Translations under genes and position numbers: made by a program
From: JBCBJX01 sp038522735
Lineage (GTDB): Bacteria; Pseudomonadota; Alphaproteobacteria; Caulobacterales; Parvularculaceae
Direction: 5' to 3'
Assembly: GCA_038522735.1 (NCBI GenBank)
Contig: JBCBJX010000021.1
Span: 1 to 37,238 of the forward strand
DNA: 37,238 bases
The notes under the pieces: model-generated
Seen by the model: only the letters and a program-made list of their open reading frames with translations
Databases searched by the model: none
What the model was told of the DNA's origin: nothing
In this document: piece after piece, positions 1-6,247 of the stretch
Numbering within the stretch: position 1 is the first letter of the stretch
How the letters are laid out: the number at the start of each line of letters is the position of its first letter

Positions 1-1
1 C

Positions 2-73
2 GTCATCACGACGGCCCTGTGGATGCTCGTCCTCATCGCGGTGCAGTCCCCGCAATATCTCGGGGTCAACTGA
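2..73 (+). CDS. C-terminus of a small membrane protein (partial)
   Basis: An open frame enters from the left edge and stops at TGA 71-73, giving 23 residues. They include a hydrophobic run (ALWMLVLIAV) followed by a short polar tail ending in GVN. This looks like the last membrane segment of a small phage membrane protein. The start lies outside the window, so family and length cannot be judged. It precedes the replication block on the same strand. Confidence 0.4.
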   Translation, partial: VITTALWMLVLIAVQSPQYLGVN

Positions 74-156
74 ATATTGCGATAGCGAAACGATCAACTG
101 CAAACAACCGGAAGCGCTGAGTCTTTCGGAGTTTTCCACAGCAACGGGAGAAGCCC

Positions 157-600
157 GTGAGCGAGACCAAGCAACGAAGGGCGTGGACCGCCGACGAAGA
201 CGCGGTCATGTCCATCATGCGCCGGCGGGGCGCCGGGTTCCACGACATCGCGCTCGCTCTGACGGCCATGCGCTGCGAGCGGACTTCGACCGCGGTGCTT
301 CACCGCTGCAGCATTCTCGGAGTGTCGGTCAGCCGGCGGCTCAAGCCGGGACCAAAGCCCAGCGGCGTGAAGCCGAGCCCGCCCCTCAAATTCTCCGACA
401 ACACCATGATCGCCTCGCTCTCGCATCTCACCATACTGGACCGCAGCGTTGTTCTGGATGCGGATCGCGAGGGAGACGCCGACACTGTCGAGGGCGTCGT
501 CACCCGCGCGGCGTGCGACACCGGCCGCAATATCGACTGGCCCGGCTTCCGTGAAAGCCTTGCGCAGGCCCGCGCCCGGCGGCTGGGGGAGGCGGCGTGA
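157..600 (+). CDS. Myb/SANT-like helix-turn-helix protein
   Basis: 147 residues starting at GTG 157 with a GGGAG ribosome site about 8 bases upstream. Residues 9-55 have a Myb/SANT-like pattern: WTADEDAVM, then a helix, then HDIALAL and a basic third helix ending near LGVS, followed by a Pro/Lys/Arg-rich linker (KPGPKPSG). This indicates DNA binding. The C-terminal half is not recognised. It opens a block of overlapping small genes that leads to the replication initiator, and its TGA overlaps the next ATG (TGATG), so the genes are translationally coupled. A regulatory or replication-accessory role is inferred from position only. Confidence 0.7.
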   Translation: MSETKQRRAWTADEDAVMSIMRRRGAGFHDIALALTAMRCERTSTAVLHRCSILGVSVSRRLKPGPKPSGVKPSPPLKFSDNTMIASLSHLTILDRSVVLDADREGDADTVEGVVTRAACDTGRNIDWPGFRESLAQARARRLGEAA

Positions 601-920
601 TGGACCTCTTCAAACACGCCGAAGCCCGCGCTGTCATCGGCATGACCCGCGCCTCCGACCATGCGGAGCGGGACGAACCTGGCTGGAACGACCGGGCGCT
701 GAGTTTCCTAGCGGACTTCGCCCGCACCTGCTCCGGCGCGTTCCTCATCGAGCGGGTCCGAGAGGCGTTTGAGGGCGCCGGAAACCCGAAGCCGCCCGAC
801 GGCAGGGCCTGGGGTCATGTGGCGAGGAGGGCGAAGAGGGACGGCCTCATCGTTAACGCCGGTTACGCGCCTGCGACTTCCTCAAACAATTCTCCTAAGG
901 TGCTGTGGAGGGCTGCATGA
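600..920 (+). CDS. Predicted winged-helix phage protein
   Basis: 106 residues from ATG 600, which overlaps the upstream stop by one base; a GTG at 597 is also in frame but less likely. The pattern is W-x-A-x-x-F-L-x-x-F-A (residues 29-40), then FLIERVREAF, then PPDGRAWGHVARRAKRDGLI and a C-terminal VLWRA. Spaced helices, a conserved RAWG and a closing beta pair resemble winged-helix proteins found in the replication regions of many temperate phages. It ends in an ATGA overlap with the next gene. DNA binding is inferred; no enzymatic motif is visible. Confidence 0.7.
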   Translation: MDLFKHAEARAVIGMTRASDHAERDEPGWNDRALSFLADFARTCSGAFLIERVREAFEGAGNPKPPDGRAWGHVARRAKRDGLIVNAGYAPATSSNNSPKVLWRAA

Positions 921-1192
921 TCTGGACGACAGAAGCGCGAAAACGCGCGCAGAAAACCTTCAAAGGCCTCGGCGTTACGGTCCCCGACATCTGCCTTGCA
1001 GCCTGTCAGAACGAATACCGGTTCCGCAAGGCCCTGAGGGACCCAAACGTAGATTTTGAGCCATGGTTCGAGGCGATGGCCGGCGCCGTCCGCAGGTCGG
1101 TCATGCCGCTCGCCCCGGAGCAGAAGCAGGCGTTTCGAACGCATATTCTGAACGCTGACAGGAGGCCCGAGCATGTCCCGCTGGAAGCGTAG
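917..1192 (+). CDS. Small hypothetical protein
   Basis: 91 residues from ATG 917, in an ATGA overlap with the previous gene and with GGAGG at 907-911 as ribosome site. The ORF could be opened further at GTG 905, but the coupled ATG with correct spacing is preferred. The protein is mixed-charge and helical with no membrane segment; a TTEARKRAQKTFKGLGVTVPD start and an FEPWFEAMAG core are visible. I do not recognise the family. It overlaps the next gene by 20 bases, as expected for a compact early operon. Confidence 0.65.
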   Translation: MIWTTEARKRAQKTFKGLGVTVPDICLAACQNEYRFRKALRDPNVDFEPWFEAMAGAVRRSVMPLAPEQKQAFRTHILNADRRPEHVPLEA

Positions 1193-1376
1193 CGCGCAGG
1201 CGCCGCGGCCGGCGAGCGAGCCGTGCCTCGGCTGCGGCCAAGTCCCGACGGACAACCGCTGGACAGTGATTTCGTATCTGTGGGGCGACAAGCGCGTCAG
1301 CCGTGTCGTTCACTACACGCCGGAATGCATCGCCGCGGCGGATGCGAAGGTCGCTGAGGCGAGGGCCGCGGCATGA
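1173..1376 (+). CDS. Small zinc-ribbon-like protein
   Basis: 67 residues from ATG 1173, with AGGAGG eight or so bases upstream, inside the end of the preceding gene. It carries a CLGCG knuckle (residues 18-22) and a later HYTPEC (about 47-52), a spacing compatible with a C2-HC metal site, followed by an Ala/Lys-rich helix. Such small zinc proteins are common beside phage replication genes. The stop overlaps the next ATG (ATGA at 1373). Function unknown; metal binding is inferred from the Cys/His pattern. Confidence 0.65.
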   Translation: MSRWKRSAQAPRPASEPCLGCGQVPTDNRWTVISYLWGDKRVSRVVHYTPECIAAADAKVAEARAAA

Positions 1377-1684
1377 TCCTCACCCCTGCACGCGCAGTCG
1401 ATGCGGCTGCGGAAGGCTACGGCGTTCCGGCGGCGACCGTCATGCACCCGACGACGGTTCAACAGCGCGCCGCCCGGATGGCCGCGGTCTGGCTTCTCGC
1501 GACCCTGCGCGGCCGGACGATCGAGGACATCGCGGAGGCGTTCGAGATCCGCAAGGCCCTCGCCAGCACGCTTCTCAACCGCGCCCGGAAGGTGTGGGCC
1601 GGCGAGCCTTGCCGGTGCCGGGACTTCATGCAGGCGGCGCGATCGGCGGTGGACGCCATGGAGGCCGCCCATGCCGTCCGCTGA
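1373..1684 (+). CDS. DnaA C-terminal-domain-like DNA-binding protein
   Basis: 103 residues from ATG 1373. Residues 25-72 (HPTTVQQRAARMAAVWLLAT, then RTIEDIAEAFEIRKALASTL) follow the layout of the DnaA domain IV helix-turn-helix: a conserved R-x-x-AM-x-L helix, a loop, an I-x-x-x-F helix, and a recognition helix where DnaA has RDHTTV. The ATPase part of DnaA is absent; the protein is only this domain with short tails. It lies just upstream of the replication initiator, so a role in origin recognition or control is plausible but inferred. It overlaps the next gene by 14 bases. Confidence 0.65.
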   Translation: MILTPARAVDAAAEGYGVPAATVMHPTTVQQRAARMAAVWLLATLRGRTIEDIAEAFEIRKALASTLLNRARKVWAGEPCRCRDFMQAARSAVDAMEAAHAVR

Positions 1685-1883
1685 GGAGTTCATCGACTAC
1701 AAACGCGAGCGACGCCGGCTCACGAAGATGCGCGACCAATGGCTCTGGGACTCTGAGGATCCGGAGTCGGGCGCCGATCGGCGCGCACAGGCCGCGCGCA
1801 TTGCAGGCTTCTACGACGCCGACATCGCCGCTCTCGACGCCCAGCGCGAGACATCCCCCACAGACATGATCCCGAGGTTCTGA
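1671..1883 (+). CDS. Small basic helical protein
   Basis: 70 residues from ATG 1671, with GGAGG six bases upstream inside the preceding gene. The same frame is open much further left, but the ATG with a good ribosome site is preferred. The sequence starts MPSAEEFIDYKRERRRLTKM and continues as a charged helix ending in DMIPRF; it is probably largely alpha-helical. No family recognised. Its TGA is immediately followed by the GTG of the replication gene, so the two are probably coupled. Confidence 0.6.
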   Translation: MPSAEEFIDYKRERRRLTKMRDQWLWDSEDPESGADRRAQAARIAGFYDADIAALDAQRETSPTDMIPRF

Positions 1884-2672
1884 GTGGCTGACCTCCCTAT
1901 CATGCCGCTCTACACGGACGCGCTTCTGGCGGATTGCGCCTACCTGCCCAATGAGGCGTTTGGAGGCTATGTCCGCCTGCTCGCCATGTGGTGGCGCGCC
2001 GGGGCGAAACCGCTCTCCGAGACCAAGCTGCGGGCCTACAGCGGCCTCGCCGACGACATGCTTGATCTGGTCAAGGACCACCTCACCCAGACCGAGGAAG
2101 GCTGGACCCAGAAGAAGCTGTTTGCGGAATATCAGCGCAAGATAGAAAAGTCTCAAAAAGCGCGAGCATCTGCCAAAAGCCGGTGGAAGCCCCCTGAAGA
2201 ATGCGAAACGGATGCGAACGCAATGCGATCGGAATGCGATCGCATGCCAAACGCACCCCCAAACGCAATGCTAACCATGAACCATGAACCAGTATTAGAA
2301 TCTACTGACGTAGATTCTAAACCATACTGTTCGCGCGACGTGGTCGAACGAATGATGGAGGCTGGTGGGAAAGCCATCGCCGACCCAGCCCGAAGTCCTC
2401 GGATCGTCGTGACGACCGAACCGGACGCGTGGCTGCGGAACGGGTTCGATCTTGAACTCGACATCCTGCCGACGATCCAACGCTTGGCGGCCGGCCGACC
2501 CCCGCAAAGCATTCAAAACTGGCGGTACTTCACCGACGCCATCGCTGAGGCGAATGCGGATCGAACGCGGGTGATCGAGCTGCCCGATGCGAAGGCCCGC
2601 GCCTCGCCGGCGCGTCGCCCTAACCCTATGGACGCGTTGCAAAAATACTTGGTGAACAAGCCCCATGACTGA
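1884..2672 (+). CDS. DUF1376-type phage replication initiator
   Basis: 262 residues from GTG 1884, directly after the previous stop. The N-terminus (MPLYTDALLADCAYLPNEAF, then GGYVRLLAMWW) is the DUF1376 winged-helix signature found in temperate phage replication proteins. Residues 92-140 are a low-complexity Asn/Met/Glu linker, encoded by repeated DNA (see the candidate origin). The C-terminal part (about 150-262) is helical and may contact the helicase-loading machinery. This matches the lambda O layout: DNA-binding N-terminus, origin in the linker, C-terminal partner-binding part. The specific origin role is inferred. Confidence 0.8.
   Translation: MADLPIMPLYTDALLADCAYLPNEAFGGYVRLLAMWWRAGAKPLSETKLRAYSGLADDMLDLVKDHLTQTEEGWTQKKLFAEYQRKIEKSQKARASAKSRWKPPEECETDANAMRSECDRMPNAPPNAMLTMNHEPVLESTDVDSKPYCSRDVVERMMEAGGKAIADPARSPRIVVTTEPDAWLRNGFDLELDILPTIQRLAAGRPPQSIQNWRYFTDAIAEANADRTRVIELPDAKARASPARRPNPMDALQKYLVNKPHD
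2201..2320 (+). other. Candidate phage replication origin inside the initiator gene
   Basis: Four copies of ATGCGA begin at 2201, 2212, 2223 and 2234, an exact 11-bp period not imposed by codons, followed by a related ATGCCAAACGC at 2244. Next come AACCATG at 2273 and 2280 with a partial third copy, then an AT-richer stretch with a perfect 11-bp inverted repeat (TTAGAATCTAC at 2295-2305, GTAGATTCTAA at 2310-2320, 4-base loop). Iterons plus AT-rich DNA inside an initiator gene is the lambda ori arrangement. Seen: repeats and dyad. Inferred: origin function. Confidence 0.5.
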
Positions 2673-3303
2673 AATCGAACTCCAGACTGCGGTCGCCGAG
2701 ACCCTGCAGAAATTCAATCCGCCCTCGGCGGGGGCGGACGTCGATTTGCGGGTGAGGACCGTGGCGGACATCCTCCGCGGTCTGCCGGCGAAGACGGTTC
2801 GCGCGGTCTGCGAGAGGGTCGTCCGTGTCGAGCCGTATTTCCCGAACCCGTCGGCGTTCGAGCGAGCGGTTCAAGGCGTCCGCCAAGCCGAGGCGCAGAA
2901 CACGGAGCAGGGGAGGCCAAAGGCGCAGTGGCAGGCCATCGAGGACTGGTCGGACAAGAAAAACGGCCTGCTCATCCTCACCCTCCAGTGGCTCGCGGAT
3001 CGCTACGACTGGCCCGAGGGAATCGCGACCCCGGACATGGCGTTCTGCAAGATCTCCGAGGCGGTGTTCGAGGACGCTCAGACCCAGACGCGGGCTTGGC
3101 TCCACGAGGACGGCGCCCGGTTCATCACGCGGGAGGTGCTGGGCAAGGCGGATCGCGCCTTCGTCCTGAAACGCCTCAACTCGATGGAGCGCATGCAGAA
3201 TCTCAGCCTGACCCAGTTGAGCCCGAGCCCGCGAGCGAGCGTGCCCGAGGACTGGTCGGCCCGGCTGTTCGTGCGCGACCGGCGCGCCAAGTGCGGATGG
3301 TGA
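2665..3303 (+). CDS. Hypothetical replication-region protein
   Basis: 212 residues from ATG 2665, overlapping the initiator by 8 bases. The N-terminus is helical and acidic/Leu-rich; the middle has LQWLADRYDWPEGIATPD and the C-terminus is basic (ARLFVRDRRAKCGW). No Walker motif is seen, so it is not a DnaC-type ATPase. Its place directly behind the initiator is where lambda-like phages keep the helicase loader (P), which makes a partner role possible; this is context only. The stop at 3301-3303 overlaps the start of the next gene. Confidence 0.65.
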   Translation: MTEIELQTAVAETLQKFNPPSAGADVDLRVRTVADILRGLPAKTVRAVCERVVRVEPYFPNPSAFERAVQGVRQAEAQNTEQGRPKAQWQAIEDWSDKKNGLLILTLQWLADRYDWPEGIATPDMAFCKISEAVFEDAQTQTRAWLHEDGARFITREVLGKADRAFVLKRLNSMERMQNLSLTQLSPSPRASVPEDWSARLFVRDRRAKCGW

Positions 3304-3845
3304 GCGCCGTGGTCGCCGCCCAGCCTGTAACCGAAGCCCTTCTGCGCAAGACCCGCGTCGAGACCCTGCTTGCCCGGGAGGCGGCGTTCCAGAACCTCGA
3401 CGACTGGAGGCAGGAGGATTTGTCCCCGCTCATCTTCGGCTGCATTCAGGAAGCGTGCTGCTCGAACTTCAAAAACCAGGGCCGCCAGACCCTCGGCTAT
3501 CCCGGCCAGTCCGGCCCTGAGATCGTCCGGACCCTGTTCGAGATCAAGGGCATCAAGCGCGAGCAGGAGCGGGACGGGGTGGCGATCGGGGCGCCCAAAT
3601 CCCCCCCGCGATCGGGATATGCCTCGGTCGAGGATTTCTTCGAGGCGCTGTCCTGGCTGCGCTTCATCCGCACCCGCAAGGCGCACAGGGACGTCAGGAT
3701 CTTGGTGTCGTTCGCCGTGGGCTTTTCAGGTCCCGCCATCGCCAAACAGCTTCAAACGGACCGTACGACCCCGAACAAAGCCAAGGCGCTGGCGCTCCTG
3801 CACTGCGCCGACGGGGTGCGGAAAATCCTGAGGGCGGCATGTTGA
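3297..3845 (+). CDS. Protein with C-terminal helix-turn-helix (DUF6362-like?)
   Basis: 182 residues. ATG 3297 and GTG 3300 are both in frame inside the end of the upstream gene; ATG is chosen. The N-terminal half is helical with a Cys pair (QEACC). Residues 105-180 (VEDFFEALSWLRFIRTRKAH, then ILVSFAVGFSGPAIAKQL, then DRTTPNKAKALALL) have the layout of a sigma-like helix-turn-helix as in DUF6362 phage proteins. It is the last larger gene before the packaging genes, so a late-gene regulator is possible. Family assignment is weak. Confidence 0.6.
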   Translation: MVSAVVAAQPVTEALLRKTRVETLLAREAAFQNLDDWRQEDLSPLIFGCIQEACCSNFKNQGRQTLGYPGQSGPEIVRTLFEIKGIKREQERDGVAIGAPKSPPRSGYASVEDFFEALSWLRFIRTRKAHRDVRILVSFAVGFSGPAIAKQLQTDRTTPNKAKALALLHCADGVRKILRAAC

Positions 3846-3931
3846 AAACAAAATTCTCGACACCGTCCGCGAAATCAGGCCCCTTACGGGCGACGCTGCG
3901 GCGCGTGCGCGCGCAGGCGGGTGCAGCGTGA
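3839..3931 (+). CDS. Very small basic ORF (30 aa) linking two genes
   Basis: ATG 3839 overlaps the preceding stop, and its TGA (3929-3931) overlaps the GTG start of the next gene, so it fills the only gap in this block. A GAGGG lies about 7 bases upstream. The product is Arg/Lys-rich (TLRRVRAQAGAA end). It may be a real micro-protein or simply a coupling ORF that carries ribosomes to the next start. No family recognised. Confidence 0.35.
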   Translation: MLKTKFSTPSAKSGPLRATLRRVRAQAGAA

Positions 3932-4191
3932 ATTTCCCTGAGATCACGGACCACGCTTTGCTCCGATACGCCGAGCGCGTCTTGGACGTCGATATCCCGG
4001 CGATCCGCAGGCACATGGAAGAAACCGTCGGCCCGCAGCTCCAAGCCGCCATCGCCGCCCGCGCTGCATCCTGCGAGATCGACGGCGTCCGGTATTGCTT
4101 CAAGGGTGGGAAAGTCGTCACCGTGCTGACAGAGACGCAAGCCTGCCGCCGCGGGCGTCATTTGGAGCAGGACTCACCCCGTGGCCGATAG
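3928..4191 (+). CDS. Small phage protein, DUF4258-like fold suspected
   Basis: 87 residues from GTG 3928 (GTGA overlap with the micro-ORF). The N-terminus (ITDHALLRYAERVLDVDI) followed by a long helix and a beta pair (GVRYCFKGGKVVTVL) is a layout seen in many phage and plasmid proteins, and resembles DUF4258/RelE-fold small proteins with an HA-x-x-R-x-x-ER start. Whether it is active as a nuclease is unknown. It overlaps the next gene by 11 bases and sits at the border between replication and packaging modules. Confidence 0.65.
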   Translation: MNFPEITDHALLRYAERVLDVDIPAIRRHMEETVGPQLQAAIAARAASCEIDGVRYCFKGGKVVTVLTETQACRRGRHLEQDSPRGR

Positions 4192-4552
4192 AACAATCAA
4201 GGTCTTGGAGAACGGCCGCGCCGTTACCCGCGGCATCGCCCAGACCGAGAAAGACACATTCACGGTCAAGATCTTCGACGACGACCAACTGACCTACACG
4301 ATCGACTGGTCCAACTGGCTCGGCTCCGACACCATCGCAAGCGTCGATAACGACAGCCAAGGCGCGACCATCGTCAGCTCCAGCAACACGACGACAACCG
4401 CGACGCTGCAGCTCTCCGCCTCTCGCGGCTCGGGCTACATCGACCACACCATCACAACCACGACCAGCGGCGACAAGAAAAGCCTGAGGATCAAGGTAAT
4501 CAACGATGACCACGTCTGGCGAGACGACTACTACTACGGCCGGCCGTACTGA
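4181..4552 (+). CDS. Ig-like virion protein, fibre-tail adaptor type
   Basis: 123 residues from GTG 4181. The sequence is Thr/Ser/Asp-rich beta structure: TFTVKIFDDDQLTYTIDWS, WLGSDTIASVD, a Ser/Thr stretch and GYIDHTITTTTSGDKKSLR. The 'DW-x-x-WLG-x-DTI ... G-x-I-x-x-TITTTSG' pattern is that of small Ig-like phage proteins often annotated as fibre-tail adaptors. The C-terminus is Tyr-rich (DDYYYGRPY). It lies just upstream of TerS, overlapping it by 47 bases. A structural role is likely; the exact place in the particle is not known. Confidence 0.65.
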   Translation: MADRTIKVLENGRAVTRGIAQTEKDTFTVKIFDDDQLTYTIDWSNWLGSDTIASVDNDSQGATIVSSSNTTTTATLQLSASRGSGYIDHTITTTTSGDKKSLRIKVINDDHVWRDDYYYGRPY

Positions 4553-4946
4553 GCCCGAGTGGTTACTCCCTCTCTGTGAGCGCATCGTCGAGGGAGAAAG
4601 CCTCCGCAGCATCTGCCGCGATCCTGAGATGCCCAGCACGTCTATCGTGTTGAGGGAGATGGCGAAAAACCCTTACGCGGCGGAACAATACGCGCGCGCT
4701 AGAGATGCGCAGGCGGATTGGTTTGCAGACGAGTTGGTCGAGATCGCAGACGACAAGTCGGGCGACACCCAACGCGACAAACTCCGTGTGGACACGCGCA
4801 AATGGGTCGCGAGCAAGATGAAGCCGCGCCGGTATGGCGAGCGCGTCGCTCAGGAGATCAGCGGCCCCGGCGGCGATCCCGTCAGGACTCAGAACGTCAC
4901 GAAGGTTGAATGGGTTACGATCCCGCCTCCGGCGCGCTCCGAATAG
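4506..4946 (+). CDS. terS: Terminase small subunit (Sf6 TerS-like)
   Basis: 146 residues from ATG 4506. After a Thr-rich start, residues 23-80 (LCERIVEGESLRSICRDPEM, then SIVLREMAKN, then YARARDAQADWFADELVEIA) match the Sf6-type small terminase helix-turn-helix domain, followed by VDTRKWVASKMKPRRYGERV, the oligomerisation segment. TerS binds the packaging site on phage DNA and loads TerL. The long overlap with the upstream gene is unusual but no later good start exists. It is directly followed by TerL, overlapping by 37 bases. Confidence 0.88.
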   Translation: MTTSGETTTTTAGRTEPEWLLPLCERIVEGESLRSICRDPEMPSTSIVLREMAKNPYAAEQYARARDAQADWFADELVEIADDKSGDTQRDKLRVDTRKWVASKMKPRRYGERVAQEISGPGGDPVRTQNVTKVEWVTIPPPARSE

Positions 4947-6247
4947 AGTGCTCGGAGAAGTTTCATCCTTTCCTGCAGCCTGCGCCGTTCAAGGCGGCGT
5001 TCGGCGGGCGCGGCGGGATGAAGTCGTTCTTCTTCGCCGATCTGCATCTTGCGCGCGCGGTCAGCCAGCCTGGCTACAGGGCGCTCTGTCTTCGCGAGGT
5101 GCAGCGCTCCATCAAGGAGAGCTCCAAGCGGCTTCTTGAAGAGCGTATCCAAGCGCATGGCCTCGGGCATCTGTTCGAGGTGCAGGAGCAGTCGATCAAG
5201 ACGCCCGGCGGCGGCGAGTTCGTGTTCCAAGGCCTGCAGAACCACACCGCCGAAAGCGTGAAGTCGTTCCAAGGGTTTGACGTCGCCGACATCGAGGAGG
5301 CGCAGACGATCAAGCAGCGCTCTCTGGACCTTCTCATCCCGACGATCATCCGTAAGGACGGCGCGGAGATCTGGGCGCGCTGGAACCCGCGACACGACAC
5401 CGACCCGATCGACCAGCTTTTCCGCGGGCCGAACATCCCGCCGGGATCGATCGTGGTTGAGGTGGGCTGGCGCGACAATCCGTATCTCAACGACCAGACG
5501 CTGAAACAGATCAAAGCCGACTACGAGGCGGACCCGGAGAAGGCCGAACACGTCTGGGGCGGCGGTTATGAGGTCTTCACCGAAGGCGCTTACTACGCGA
5601 AGTTGATTTCCAAGCTCGAAAGTGAGGGCCGAGCCGGGGGTTATCCACATTCTCCTGAACTTCCGGTCACCACAGGTTGGGACTTGGGCGTAGACGACTA
5701 CACGGCGATTTGGTTCTTCCAAGAGCATTTCGCCGACGGCAAGCCGCGCATCCGGGTGATCGATTACTACGAGACGTCGGGGGACGGGGCGGATCTGATT
5801 GCTCAGGACGCGATCCACTCCAAGCCGTACACCTACGCAATGCACCGCCTGCCGCATGATGTTGCGGTGAGGGAGTGGGGCGCCGGCGCCCGGTCTCGGG
5901 CCGACACGCTGCGCACGCTTGGCGTCTCGCCGGTGATGACGGGCGTTCGACAGGGGCCGGAGGAGCGGATCAACGCGACGCGGGCCCTGCTCCCGCTCTG
6001 CGAGTTCGACGACAACGAGAATGTGAGGCTCGGGCTGCGGCGGCTGAAACGCTATTCGCGCCGGATGAACGACAGCATGGGCGTGTTTCAGGGTCCGTTG
6101 CACGACGAGAACAGCCACGGCGCCGACGCCTTCGGAGAATACGCGATCAACTCGCCGCTGCTTCAGGCTGCGAAGGTCGATCAAGGGCCGAAGGCTCCGA
6201 CCGACTACAAGCCGCGCCGCAATGATGAAGGCTCACTGACGATCTGA
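4910..6247 (+). CDS. terL: Terminase large subunit, ATPase/nuclease
   Basis: 445 residues from ATG 4910. Motor domain: Walker A GGRGGMKS (32-39), Walker B region FDVADIEEAQ (123-132) and the coupling motif RWNP (157-160). Nuclease domain: GWDLGVDDYTAIWFF (256-270; Asp258) and HDENSHGADAFGEYA (398-412; Asp406), the expected acidic metal ligands of the RNase H-like fold. Length is typical of PBSX/Sf6-type TerL. It translocates DNA into the prohead through the portal encoded next, whose ATG overlaps the TerL stop (TGATG). The gene also contains an isolated perfect DnaA-box sequence at 5641, probably chance. Confidence 0.95.
   Translation: MGYDPASGALRIECSEKFHPFLQPAPFKAAFGGRGGMKSFFFADLHLARAVSQPGYRALCLREVQRSIKESSKRLLEERIQAHGLGHLFEVQEQSIKTPGGGEFVFQGLQNHTAESVKSFQGFDVADIEEAQTIKQRSLDLLIPTIIRKDGAEIWARWNPRHDTDPIDQLFRGPNIPPGSIVVEVGWRDNPYLNDQTLKQIKADYEADPEKAEHVWGGGYEVFTEGAYYAKLISKLESEGRAGGYPHSPELPVTTGWDLGVDDYTAIWFFQEHFADGKPRIRVIDYYETSGDGADLIAQDAIHSKPYTYAMHRLPHDVAVREWGAGARSRADTLRTLGVSPVMTGVRQGPEERINATRALLPLCEFDDNENVRLGLRRLKRYSRRMNDSMGVFQGPLHDENSHGADAFGEYAINSPLLQAAKVDQGPKAPTDYKPRRNDEGSLTI

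Noticed and set aside
132..140. DnaA-box-like TTTTCCACA before the first gene
   Set aside because: One mismatch, isolated, and better explained as leader sequence.
5641..5649. Perfect DnaA box (TTATCCACA) inside terL
   Set aside because: A single 9-mer in this length is expected by chance now and then; no further boxes or AT-rich DNA nearby.
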